Source: Bacillota bacterium
Lineage (GTDB): Bacteria > Bacillota > Clostridia > Lachnospirales > Lachnospiraceae
Assembly: GCA_023428885.1 (NCBI GenBank)
Contig: JAEYWQ010000206.1
Coordinates: 1-21,457 of the forward strand
Reading direction: 5' to 3'
DNA length: 21,457 bases
A program made the position numbers and the translations under genes. The first letter of the stretch is position 1. The number at the start of each line of letters is the position of its first letter. The notes below the pieces were generated by a model, which saw only the letters and a list, made by a program, of their open reading frames with translations, searched no databases and was not told the origin of the DNA. Below, piece after piece: positions 1 through 5,948 of this stretch.

Positions 1-120
1 TTTTATGATCCAGTTATCGCAAATGCAATCCTGGATAGAATCCTTCATCATGCTCACGTGGTAAACATCACAGGGAAATCGTACAGGCTAAAGGCATATA
101 TGAGTGAAGATGAAGAATAG
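1..120 (+). CDS. istB: IstB-like ATPase of an IS21-family element, C-terminal fragment (cut by window edge)
   Basis: Frame 1 is open from base 1 to a TAG at 118-120 and encodes the last 39 residues. It reads FYDPVIANAILDRILHHAHV and continues with VNITGKSYRLK. This closely resembles the conserved tail of IstB, the AAA+ helper ATPase of IS21-family transposases, which delivers target DNA to the IstA integrase. The start and the Walker motifs lie outside the window, so I cannot tell whether the gene is intact. It is the only plus-strand gene left of the origin, which fits an inserted element rather than the native minus-strand gene order. The repeat-rich stretch just downstream (175-263) is consistent with the right end of the same element. 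The family call rests on motif memory, not a search. Confidence 0.82.
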   Translation, partial: FYDPVIANAILDRILHHAHVVNITGKSYRLKAYMSEDEE

Positions 121-174
121 CACAAATATACATTCTTAACAGATCAAAAATGTGCATTTTAATGTTGACATTTA

Positions 175-263
175 TACTTAGCAAAACATCATTTTCAAAA
201 CTCTTAGCAAAATGACCTTTTCTCTTAGCAAAATTAAAATAACTTGCTAAGAAGATTAGCAAG
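175..263. repeat. Direct repeats and a palindrome, probable right end of the IS21-type element
   Basis: The 10-mer CTTAGCAAAA occurs three times in direct orientation at 177-186, 203-212 and 224-233. The last two copies share the longer CTCTTAGCAAAA. A perfect 8-bp inverted repeat follows: CTTGCTAA at 243-250 and TTAGCAAG at 256-263, with a 5-base spacer. The same TTAGCAA core is therefore present five times in 90 bases. IS21-family ends are known to carry several short repeats thought to bind IstA, and this block sits right after the istB stop. The exact outer boundary and target duplication cannot be set, because the left end is outside the window. Confidence 0.55.
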
Positions 264-304
264 CTCTTTACCCAAAATTTCATTTTTATATCGATATCAT
301 TTCT

Positions 305-354
305 CCTTAAAAAAGTTTTACGCGGCTTTCCAAAATGATGAAAAACCGCGTAAA
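305..354 (-). terminator. Rho-independent terminator of the tRNA-Arg unit
   Basis: Arms TTTACGCGG (317-325) and CCGCGTAAA (346-354) are perfectly complementary over 9 bp. Read on the minus strand, the stem is followed at once by an A-C and a T-run (complement of the A-tract at 309-314). It lies about 6 bases past the tRNA 3' end. Confidence 0.8.
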
Positions 355-359
355 TTGGC

Positions 360-431
360 TGTTCCCTGCGGGAATCGAACCCACAATTGAGTCTTAGGAG
401 GACCCCGTTATATCCATTTAACTAAGGAAAC
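360..431 (-). tRNA. tRNA-Arg (anticodon CCT)
   Basis: The minus strand folds into a complete 72-nt cloverleaf. The acceptor arms are GTTTCCT and AGGGAAC (7 pairs, one G-U), with discriminator A at 360. The D-arm has GTTA and TAAC stems around an 8-base loop. The anticodon stem is GGGTC/GACTC with loop CTCCTAA, so the anticodon CCT is at 396-398. The variable loop has 4 bases, and the T-arm is GTGGG, TTCGATT, CCCGC. The CCA is not encoded (GCC follows the discriminator), so it must be added by CCA-adding enzyme. This tRNA reads the AGG arginine codon. It appears co-transcribed with the tRNA-like element just upstream. Confidence 0.95.
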
Positions 432-459
432 ATACTCTATTTTTTGTTACTGAAATTGA

Positions 460-549
460 CACTTGCACCATCACCTTTTTTGCCAAGGTGATAGGATATC
501 TTACCCCTTAGGAGGGGCTTGTTATATCCATTTAACTATGAGGGCAAGT
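460..549 (-). ncRNA. tRNA-like leader or degenerate second tRNA-Arg(CCT)
   Basis: The minus strand shares an 18-base identity with the D-arm region of the adjacent tRNA-Arg (521-538 against 407-424). It also shares the 8-mer CTCCTAAG covering the anticodon loop (507-514 against 393-400), with the same 6-base distance between the two blocks. The anticodon stem sequence differs but still pairs (CCCC with GGGG). The 3' half is not a tRNA. There is no TTCRANT T-loop, and no TGAGGGC strand to pair with the candidate acceptor GCCCTCA. Instead there is a perfect 7-bp hairpin, with arms at 471-477 and 485-491. Outer strands at 544-549 and 461-466 can pair (ACTTGC with GCAAGT). A consensus promoter lies immediately upstream, so this is likely the 5' leader of the tRNA transcript. 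It could be a decayed tandem tRNA copy or a structured leader. Confidence 0.55.
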
Positions 550-558
550 ACATACCTA

Positions 559-587
559 ATTATATTCATAAAACAGTTTTAAGTCAA
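559..587 (-). promoter_or_regulatory. Sigma-A-type promoter for the tRNA-like leader and tRNA-Arg
   Basis: On the minus strand a -35 box TTGACT (582-587) and a perfect -10 box TATAAT (559-564) are separated by exactly 17 bases. Transcription would start near 552, only a few bases before the tRNA-like element. Confidence 0.82.
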
Positions 588-594
588 GTAGTTG

Positions 595-635
595 AAAAAA
601 ATGCACTCAAAGTGTATGAACGCACTTTGGTGCAT
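595..635 (-). terminator. Terminator downstream of the DUF3881 gene
   Basis: Arms at 601-614 and 623-635 pair over 13 bp with one bulged C and one G-U pair. On the minus strand a run of six T follows (complement of 595-600). It ends the transcript of the 673-1566 gene just before the tRNA promoter. Confidence 0.85.
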
Positions 636-672
636 GAAGTTCTCTAGTTTTACAAAGGTAAAAGACCTTGGA

Positions 673-1566
673 TCATTGTATATCTGAACTGTAACTAAAA
701 TCAACATTTCCCTGCATCCATATAGTTCCTCGGAATCTTCTACCTACACATGGTTCTCCAAATAAATCCTCTTTATTAATACAAACCTCGAAGGACAAAT
801 TATTGCATTCCAAACTAAGTATATATAACTCTTCTTTGGAAAGTTGGTTGCTTATCTTTCGTACATCTGTAATGATCCCAAGCACAGTGTAATTATCTGA
901 TTCCGAACCATAAGGGACAAAGGAAGTATCTACAATTGAATATACATCTTCTTGCTTAATCCTTTTTGAAACCATAGCATACAGATCGATATCATCAATA
1001 GTCAAGCTATCAATAGCCTCCTGGTTTCCCTTTTTGGCTTCAGCAATTAGTTGGTTTCTCATCCTCATATCCGCTTTACTTGTCTTTTCAGACTTTTCAT
1101 TTTTATCGACTGGTAATAATATTTTACCATCATTAGCAAGAGCTGCTAAGGATACAGAATGGGTACGACTATTATTTCCAACATATTTTGCATTTAAATA
1201 ATCAATATTATTTTGAAGATAAAAGATTAATGATACTCCTAGACGGTAGTCATCGCACATCCCCGTATAAGCATCGGTATCAACTCTTTTACTTATGAAC
1301 ACTTCTTCTCTTGTACTAGCATTAAGCCCCTTATAGAAAGGAAAATAATGCTCTAGATGAAAATTATTTTCTTCATCATATTCACCACGAACCGTGATAC
1401 CTACTCCATCTGCAAACTCAAGTGATAATTCTGCAAGAGTTGACTTATTTTCCATGGTAAGCATATGCTTCATGGACGCCTCTTCAATTACCTTATGAAT
1501 AAGCTTTTCTACCTCTAATCTATTATTTAATTTACTAAAACCTACTGCTCTTAAAAAACTATGCAT
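673..1566 (-). CDS. DUF3881-family protein, function unknown
   Basis: The gene encodes 297 residues beginning MHSFLRAVGFSKL. I recognise this as the N-terminal signature of the DUF3881 family, seen mainly in Lachnospiraceae. No function is established. The protein has no signal peptide or membrane segment, so it is probably cytosolic. A lysine- and acid-rich linker near residues 155-185 (with EKSEKTSKADMRMRNQL) may separate two domains. The C-terminal part, from about residue 205, contains alternating beta-type segments. The start ATG is preceded on the minus strand by AGGTGAAGGA, an acceptable ribosome site. The gene has its own promoter (1628-1656) and its own terminator (595-635), so it is probably monocistronic. 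The family assignment is from memory of the N-terminal motif and has not been searched. Confidence 0.75.
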   Translation of the reverse strand: MHSFLRAVGFSKLNNRLEVEKLIHKVIEEASMKHMLTMENKSTLAELSLEFADGVGITVRGEYDEENNFHLEHYFPFYKGLNASTREEVFISKRVDTDAYTGMCDDYRLGVSLIFYLQNNIDYLNAKYVGNNSRTHSVSLAALANDGKILLPVDKNEKSEKTSKADMRMRNQLIAEAKKGNQEAIDSLTIDDIDLYAMVSKRIKQEDVYSIVDTSFVPYGSESDNYTVLGIITDVRKISNQLSKEELYILSLECNNLSFEVCINKEDLFGEPCVGRRFRGTIWMQGNVDFSYSSDIQ

Positions 1567-1627
1567 TCCTTCACCTAATTGCCTTTTTAGTTGTTACATT
1601 ATTTTATGTTTATACGCCATTTATTAG

Positions 1628-1656
1628 TTATAACACACCTTAATATTTCACGTCAA
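1628..1656 (-). promoter_or_regulatory. Promoter of the DUF3881 gene
   Basis: The minus strand carries TTGACG (complement of 1651-1656), 17 bases, then TTATAA (complement of 1628-1633). It lies about 60 bases upstream of the start codon at 1566. Confidence 0.65.
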
Positions 1657-1682
1657 GAAAAATACATTTAGAATTCATCACC

Positions 1683-2726
1683 TTATAAGGCTTCTACAAT
1701 ATACATGGTTAGTTCTTTTACTAAATCTATTATTACTACTTCCTTTGTTTCTTGATCAATAATTTGTATTACAGGACGGGTTGGCATCTTATAATTTTGT
1801 TGTATTACTATACCTATTTCATTTAGGTTGGTTCTTACATGGGTCCCTATAGGGTATACTACCACGGACTCAATAAATGTCTGTACAACTTTAAAATCAA
1901 ACTTTCTACCAGCCTCACATAAGATATAATCTATTACGCTATTGACTTTTTGTCTTTCAACAAAATTTCCATAAACTCTACTATCAAACTCGTCACAAAG
2001 TGCAACAATTTTTGTTTCAATTCTTATCTTTTCCTTAGTTAATCGCATAGGATAACCACTTCCATCATCTCTTTCATGATGGCTAAGGATGATATCTTTT
2101 GAAAGATTTGATATCCAGTCTTGTGTTTCAACCATAGAATAACCTGTTATTACATGCTTTTTGATCACTGCTTTTTTCTCTTCATCGCATTGAGCTAGAA
2201 TCACATTTCGACAATTAGAAGGAAGATACACGATACCTATGTCATGTAATAGAGCACCAATTGCAAGATCACGTACTCTATTTTTTGCAAGCTTTAATTT
2301 CAAAGCAATAAGTACAGAAAGAGCAGTTACATTCACAGAATGGGAATATGTACTTTCATCTTTTTCTCGTACACAAGAAATATTGTACACTACTTCTGGA
2401 TCAGTAAGAATATCATTCATAATTTGATCCGCAACTGTTACTATTTTTTGTAGATGCTCATCTGCACAGTAGGAGTACTTTTCAATTGTAGTTTTTACTA
2501 AATTTTTACATTCTTCTTGAATTTTATCTTCTATGATTTCCTTTGAACAACGTGTCTCATTATCACTTTCTATATAGACTCCATTAATTCTTAGTTCTTT
2601 CATCTTCTCAATATAATCCTTCTTGATAACTGCTCCGGGCGGAATCAGAATTATTCCATTTTCAATGCATATTTCCTTTGCAACGATTTCACCGCCAACC
2701 AAACTATCAATTGAAACTTTTCTCAT
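1683..2726 (-). CDS. HD-GYP domain protein, probable cyclic-di-GMP phosphodiesterase
   Basis: This 347-residue protein has an N-terminal region of about 60 residues (with a proline-glycine turn at 29-31) of the kind often found before HD-GYP domains. The HD-GYP domain itself spans about 125-305. Visible metal-ligand and signature motifs are H129, LLHDIG with HD at 161-162, H191, HHE at 216-218 and DGSGYP at 221-226. In this family these residues coordinate a di- or tri-metal centre that hydrolyses cyclic-di-GMP to pGpG or GMP. All expected motifs are present, so the enzyme is likely active. No receiver domain or membrane segment is seen. A C-terminal extension of about 50 residues (VYPIGTHVRTNLNEIGIVIQ) resembles the small beta domain that often follows HD-GYP in clostridia. 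It is transcribed in the same direction as the parAB-DUF4446 group, 45 bases downstream of the DUF4446 stop. Confidence 0.88.
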   Translation of the reverse strand: MRKVSIDSLVGGEIVAKEICIENGIILIPPGAVIKKDYIEKMKELRINGVYIESDNETRCSKEIIEDKIQEECKNLVKTTIEKYSYCADEHLQKIVTVADQIMNDILTDPEVVYNISCVREKDESTYSHSVNVTALSVLIALKLKLAKNRVRDLAIGALLHDIGIVYLPSNCRNVILAQCDEEKKAVIKKHVITGYSMVETQDWISNLSKDIILSHHERDDGSGYPMRLTKEKIRIETKIVALCDEFDSRVYGNFVERQKVNSVIDYILCEAGRKFDFKVVQTFIESVVVYPIGTHVRTNLNEIGIVIQQNYKMPTRPVIQIIDQETKEVVIIDLVKELTMYIVEAL

Positions 2727-2755
2727 TCTTTGAACCTTTCTAACATATTTCTAAA

Positions 2756-2781
2756 CTTATCATAGCTCTAACTATGCTAAG
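2756..2781 (-). terminator. Hairpin overlapping the DUF4446 stop, weak terminator or attenuator
   Basis: Arms at 2756-2765 and 2772-2781 pair at 9 of 10 positions around a 6-base loop. The right arm contains the stop codon (2772-2774). On the minus strand only TTTAG follows, so termination is probably partial and the HD-GYP gene may be read through. Confidence 0.5.
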
Positions 2782-3284
2782 TAAGATTTCTTACTCTTAG
2801 CTTCCTCTAAGGCTTGTTTTTCCTCTTCTGATAATAGAACAAAGGATTCTCCTTTAATTATCTCTTTTACATAAGTGTAGCAACCTTCTCTACTACTATG
2901 CATTGAAGTTATAATCATACCATAATTATTGTCATCTAGTAAGCATAAGGAGAAACTTAGTTTTCCACCCATTTCTTTAAATGCATCATATTTTACGATA
3001 CTACTCTTTTGATATGCAGTTAATAGTGTATCACTAATTTTTTTTATGTCGCTCTTCGTTTTCTTAGACTCATCTTTTAGAATATCAATTTCTTTGAATC
3101 TAGTTAGAATTGAGCTTTCCAAGTTTGCTCCATCGGAACCCTCCATAAACTTTGCATATTTCTTCTTAAGTTTACCCATTTTATTCAATGCAACGATAGT
3201 CAAAATCATTGAAATTAATACTACTACCATTAACGCTAAAACTACTAAATCGATTTCTACACCAATTGAATCAAACAATTTCAT
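2772..3284 (-). CDS. DUF4446-family membrane-anchored protein
   Basis: The gene encodes 170 residues. A single hydrophobic segment at about 13-33 (LVVLALMVVVLISMILTIVA) anchors the protein. A basic stretch (KMGKLKKKYAKFM) follows, then a coiled-coil-like region at about 55-95. The conserved core has VKYDAFKEMGGKLSFSLCLL and then SSREGCYTYVKEI at about 98-145. This pattern is the DUF4446 family, commonly encoded next to spo0J/parB in clostridia. Its biochemical role is unknown. The start is 21 bases after the parB stop, with a GGAAGG ribosome site in the gap, so it probably belongs to the parA-parB operon. A link to chromosome segregation or to anchoring of the origin at the membrane is an inference from this neighbourhood only. 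Confidence 0.82.
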   Translation of the reverse strand: MKLFDSIGVEIDLVVLALMVVVLISMILTIVALNKMGKLKKKYAKFMEGSDGANLESSILTRFKEIDILKDESKKTKSDIKKISDTLLTAYQKSSIVKYDAFKEMGGKLSFSLCLLDDNNYGMIITSMHSSREGCYTYVKEIIKGESFVLLSEEEKQALEEAKSKKSYLA

Positions 3285-3305
3285 CTAAGTTTACCTTCCT
3301 ATTCT

Positions 3306-4190
3306 TTATCCAATGCTTCCTATCAAATCAATTATTCTGTCTAAATCATCCTGAGAGTAATACTCGATTTGAATCTTCCCATTATTTTTTGCTCCTCTTT
3401 GTATTTCTACCTTGCTACCAAAGAAATTCTTTAATTTTTCTTCAAGGTCCCTATATATAAAGTTATCTTCCTTAGTAACTGCTACTTCTTTTTCTGGTTT
3501 TATCTTAGATAGATTTTTAACTAATTTTTCTGTTTCTCGAACACTTAACTTTTCATCAAAAACTTTCATAGCAATAGCAAGCTGGCTATCAGGATCAGTT
3601 ATCCCAAGTAATGCTCTGGCATGTCCTCCTGATATCATGTCATCAATGACCATCTGTTGAACGCGCTTGTCCAACTTCATCAACCTCATTGAGTTAGTTA
3701 CAGCAACTCTACTTTTACCAACTCGCTCAGCAACCTCGTCTTGTTTTAGATTAAATTCTTTTACTAACCTCTCATATGCTAATGCTTCTTCAATTGCATT
3801 CAGATCTTCTCTTTGAATATTTTCGATTAATGCAATTTCTAATACCTGTTGATTGGTATAGTTTTTTACGATGACTGGTAATTCCTTTAATCCAGCAATC
3901 CTTGCTGCTCTCCATCTTCTCTCGCCTGCAATAATTTCATACCGGTCATTAACTTTATGAACAATAAGTGGTTGAATAATACCATGTTGCTTAATAGAGT
4001 CAGCTAATTCATGCAATGCATCTTCATCAAAATGTGTTCTTGGCTGATCCTTATTTGGCTCTATCTTATTAATATTGATAATTGTTTCATGTGAAACATT
4101 TTCTTCTAACGTATCATTACTTGATGAATGATCAATTTTATTTACAATTAATGAATCTAAACCTTTTCCAAGACCTTTTTTTGGTGCCAT
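3306..4190 (-). CDS. parB: Chromosome-partitioning protein ParB (Spo0J)
   Basis: This 294-residue CTP-dependent clamp loads at parS and spreads along origin-proximal DNA. It recruits SMC and stimulates the ParA ATPase. The N-terminus MAPKKGLGKGLDSLI is the classical ParA-interacting leader. The CTP-binding and clamp domain spans about 36-125 with AGERRWRAARIAG at 88-100 (GERR at 89-92). A helix-turn-helix region follows (LKQDEVAERVGKSRVAVTNS, about residues 147-166). The C-terminal dimerisation segment is the last 60 residues. Length fits the chromosomal family. The start lies 2 bases after the parA stop, with AAAGGAAG inside the end of parA as ribosome site, so the pair is translationally coupled. 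The gene contains its own parS-like site at codons 31-36. Confidence 0.96.
   Translation of the reverse strand: MAPKKGLGKGLDSLIVNKIDHSSSNDTLEENVSHETIININKIEPNKDQPRTHFDEDALHELADSIKQHGIIQPLIVHKVNDRYEIIAGERRWRAARIAGLKELPVIVKNYTNQQVLEIALIENIQREDLNAIEEALAYERLVKEFNLKQDEVAERVGKSRVAVTNSMRLMKLDKRVQQMVIDDMISGGHARALLGITDPDSQLAIAMKVFDEKLSVRETEKLVKNLSKIKPEKEVAVTKEDNFIYRDLEEKLKNFFGSKVEIQRGAKNNGKIQIEYYSQDDLDRIIDLIGSIG
4083..4098. promoter_or_regulatory. parS: parS-like ParB loading site inside parB
   Basis: TGTTTCATGTGAAACA matches the Bacillus consensus TGTTNCACGTGAAACA at all positions except one central base. It lies in the 5' part of parB, the same relative place as the well-known parS within B. subtilis spo0J. 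Confidence 0.75.
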
Positions 4191-4192
4191 AT

Positions 4193-5077
4193 TTATTCTT
4201 CCTTTCTACGACCAAAGAAACCTTTGCTTTTCTTCTTTTCAGTATCCTTGTTCTCATTACCATTACTACTGTTTTGCTTTATTGAACTGTCATTACCATT
4301 ATTCTCTTCATGATACCCATCTTGTTTGAGAACTTCATCCGCTAAATCACGATATGCATCCGCTCCTGCAGATTTTGAATCATACATACTGATAGGCAAT
4401 CCATGACTAGGAGCCTCAGCCAATCGAACATTTCTTGGAATAATAGAGTTATATATATTTTGTTCCAAATTCTTACGAACATTTTCTACCACCTGCAATG
4501 ATAAATTAGTTCTGGCATCATACATTGTAAATACAACTCCTTCAATTTCAAGACTTGCATTTAGTCGTTCCTTTACAAGGTTAATTGTATGGATTAACTG
4601 AGATAGTCCCTCAAGTGCATAATATTCACATTGAATCGGCACCAAAACTGCATCAGCTGTTGTCATCGCATTAACAGTTAAGGTGTTAAGTGAAGGTGGA
4701 CAATCAATAATAATGTAGTCAAAAAACTCTTTCATTGGTTCAATATGTTGTCTAAGTATGTATTCCTTTTCTTCAACACCAATAAGTTCAATTTCAGCTC
4801 CTGCTAAATTTACATGTGACGGGAGTACATAAAGATTCTCTACAATACTTTCTTTCATGCAATCTTCTACTGTACATTCACCAATCAATAACTCATAAAC
4901 TGAGTATTCTATTTCATCCTTGTCAATACCCAAACCACTGGTTGTATTTCCTTGGGGATCAATATCAATGGTTAAAACTCGCTTTCCCTTTTCAGCTAAA
5001 CAAGCTGAAAGATTAATAGCGGTTGTCGTTTTTCCCACACCACCCTTTTGGTTTGTTATTGCTATTGCTTTTCCCAT
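4193..5077 (-). CDS. parA: Chromosome-partitioning ATPase ParA (Soj)
   Basis: This 294-residue deviant-Walker ATPase acts with ParB in origin segregation and, in Bacillus relatives, modulates DnaA. The Walker A KGGVGKTT lies at 11-18, followed by the Walker A' LTIDIDPQGNTTSGLG (from about 35) and the Walker B region YIIIDCPPSLNTLT near 120-133. The core ends near residue 253. A tail of about 40 residues follows, rich in Asn, Ser, Glu and Lys, ending KKSKGFFGRRKEE. Most Soj proteins stop at about 253-260, so this tail is an unusual, probably disordered extension. Start choice: ATG with GGAGG seven bases upstream. The gene follows an extended -10 promoter (5164-5172) and is coupled to parB. A parS site lies about 150 bases upstream. 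Confidence 0.95.
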   Translation of the reverse strand: MGKAIAITNQKGGVGKTTTAINLSACLAEKGKRVLTIDIDPQGNTTSGLGIDKDEIEYSVYELLIGECTVEDCMKESIVENLYVLPSHVNLAGAEIELIGVEEKEYILRQHIEPMKEFFDYIIIDCPPSLNTLTVNAMTTADAVLVPIQCEYYALEGLSQLIHTINLVKERLNASLEIEGVVFTMYDARTNLSLQVVENVRKNLEQNIYNSIIPRNVRLAEAPSHGLPISMYDSKSAGADAYRDLADEVLKQDGYHEENNGNDSSIKQNSSNGNENKDTEKKKSKGFFGRRKEE

Positions 5078-5163
5078 AGTTTATCCTCCATGCTCCAGAA
5101 AGTATTTTACTCTCTGTTTGATGCTGTCTAGCATCCAATATGGTTCTTGCCATGCCTATCGTA

Positions 5164-5172
5164 ATTATATCA
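5164..5172 (-). promoter_or_regulatory. Extended -10 promoter element for parA-parB
   Basis: On the minus strand a perfect TATAAT (complement of 5164-5169) is preceded directly by TGA (complement of 5170-5172), forming an extended -10. No good -35 is seen. It lies about 87 bases upstream of the parA start. Confidence 0.6.
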
Positions 5173-5229
5173 CGATATAAACTTGATATCCATAAGAAAA
5201 GAGAAATACTTTAGAAATATTCATAAACT

Positions 5230-5245
5230 TGTTTCACGTGAAACA
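5230..5245. promoter_or_regulatory. parS: Perfect parS site
   Basis: TGTTTCACGTGAAACA is a perfect 16-bp palindrome, extending to 18 bp at 5229-5246. It matches the B. subtilis parS consensus exactly. It lies between parA and the response regulator gene, about 10.5 kb from dnaA, and abuts the T-run of the regulator terminator. Confidence 0.95.
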
Positions 5246-5284
5246 AAAAAGGACAACCTCGAATGTAATCATCGATTGTTCTCC
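5245..5284 (-). terminator. Terminator of the histidine kinase-response regulator operon
   Basis: Segments 5251-5265 and 5270-5284 form a stem with 12 pairs, one mismatch and small bulges. On the minus strand a run of six T follows (complement of 5245-5250). The T-run touches the parS site. Confidence 0.7.
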
Positions 5285-5300
5285 TTTAATAAGTTTGATA

Positions 5301-5945
5301 TTAATAAATATTAGCAAAACTGTTTTTAATTGCATATACAGCAGCTTGGGTACGATCTGATACACTTATTTTCTTAAATATATTAGAAACATGATTCTTT
5401 ACAGTCTTTTCACTAATATTCAAGCGAGATGCAATCTCTTTATTAAATAAGCCCTCTGCAATTAGTTTTAGTACATCAACTTCTCTTCTAGTTAAAAGTT
5501 CATTGGATGAATTTCTCTTTCTACGTTTTAATCGATCCTTCATCTCAGGTGTAAGTGAAGGTTCAATATATTTTTCTCCATTTACTACTGTGAGAATAGC
5601 CTTTTTGAGTACTGCAGACTCTGAATCTTTTAAAACATATCCGTTTGCACCTAACTCCATTGATCTCATTAAGTACTCAACTTCATTATGGATAGTCAAC
5701 ATTAATACTTTTTGCTTCTCATTCATTTGTCTTAACAATTGCAATGTTTGAAGCCCATTCATATTTGGCATATTAATATCTAGTAACAGTACATCAGGTT
5801 GAAACTCACTTACTAAATTAAGACAAGTCTCACCGTCACTTGCTTGTGCTACAACTTCCATATCCCCATCTAATTCTAAAAGTTGCTTTAATCCCTCTCT
5901 TACCATGCTATGATCATCAGCTATAATTAATCTTATTGATCCCAC
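5301..5945 (-). CDS. LuxR/NarL-type response regulator, DegU-like
   Basis: This 214-residue two-domain regulator has a receiver at about 3-120, with acidic pair D10-D11, phospho-acceptor D56 (in LLLDINMP) and the conserved K106 (in GYVLKD). A LuxR-type helix-turn-helix at about 150-210 includes LTRREVDVLKLIAEGLFNKE and then ISEKTVKNHVSNIFKKI. Phosphorylation by the adjacent kinase should promote dimerisation and DNA binding. The start is GTG at 5943-5945, preceded by GGGGGA, a ribosome site that overlaps the kinase stop codon. The pair is therefore translationally coupled. DegU is the closest named analogue I recognise, but the target genes are unknown. A terminator follows within 20 bases. 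Confidence 0.92.
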   Translation of the reverse strand: MGSIRLIIADDHSMVREGLKQLLELDGDMEVVAQASDGETCLNLVSEFQPDVLLLDINMPNMNGLQTLQLLRQMNEKQKVLMLTIHNEVEYLMRSMELGANGYVLKDSESAVLKKAILTVVNGEKYIEPSLTPEMKDRLKRRKRNSSNELLTRREVDVLKLIAEGLFNKEIASRLNISEKTVKNHVSNIFKKISVSDRTQAAVYAIKNSFANIY

Positions 5946-5948
5946 TTT

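Noticed and set aside
48..65. CACGTG core with a following AAACA-like stretch in the istB tail, parS-like
   Set aside because: Flanking bases do not fit the parS palindrome, and the segment is explained as IstB coding sequence.
68..283. 71-residue minus-strand open frame over the istB end and the repeat block
   Set aside because: It is antisense to the clear IstB tail and runs through repeats; the peptide has no recognisable family and no good ribosome site.
507..514. Possible group I intron in a tRNA-Arg(CCU) anticodon loop
   Set aside because: Such introns occur in this tRNA type in other bacteria, but both anticodon loops here are uninterrupted.
4082..4285. Plus-strand frame starting MFHVKH over the parB start
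   Set aside because: It begins in the parS-like palindrome and is antisense to parB and parA; this is a known kind of spurious frame at parS sequences.
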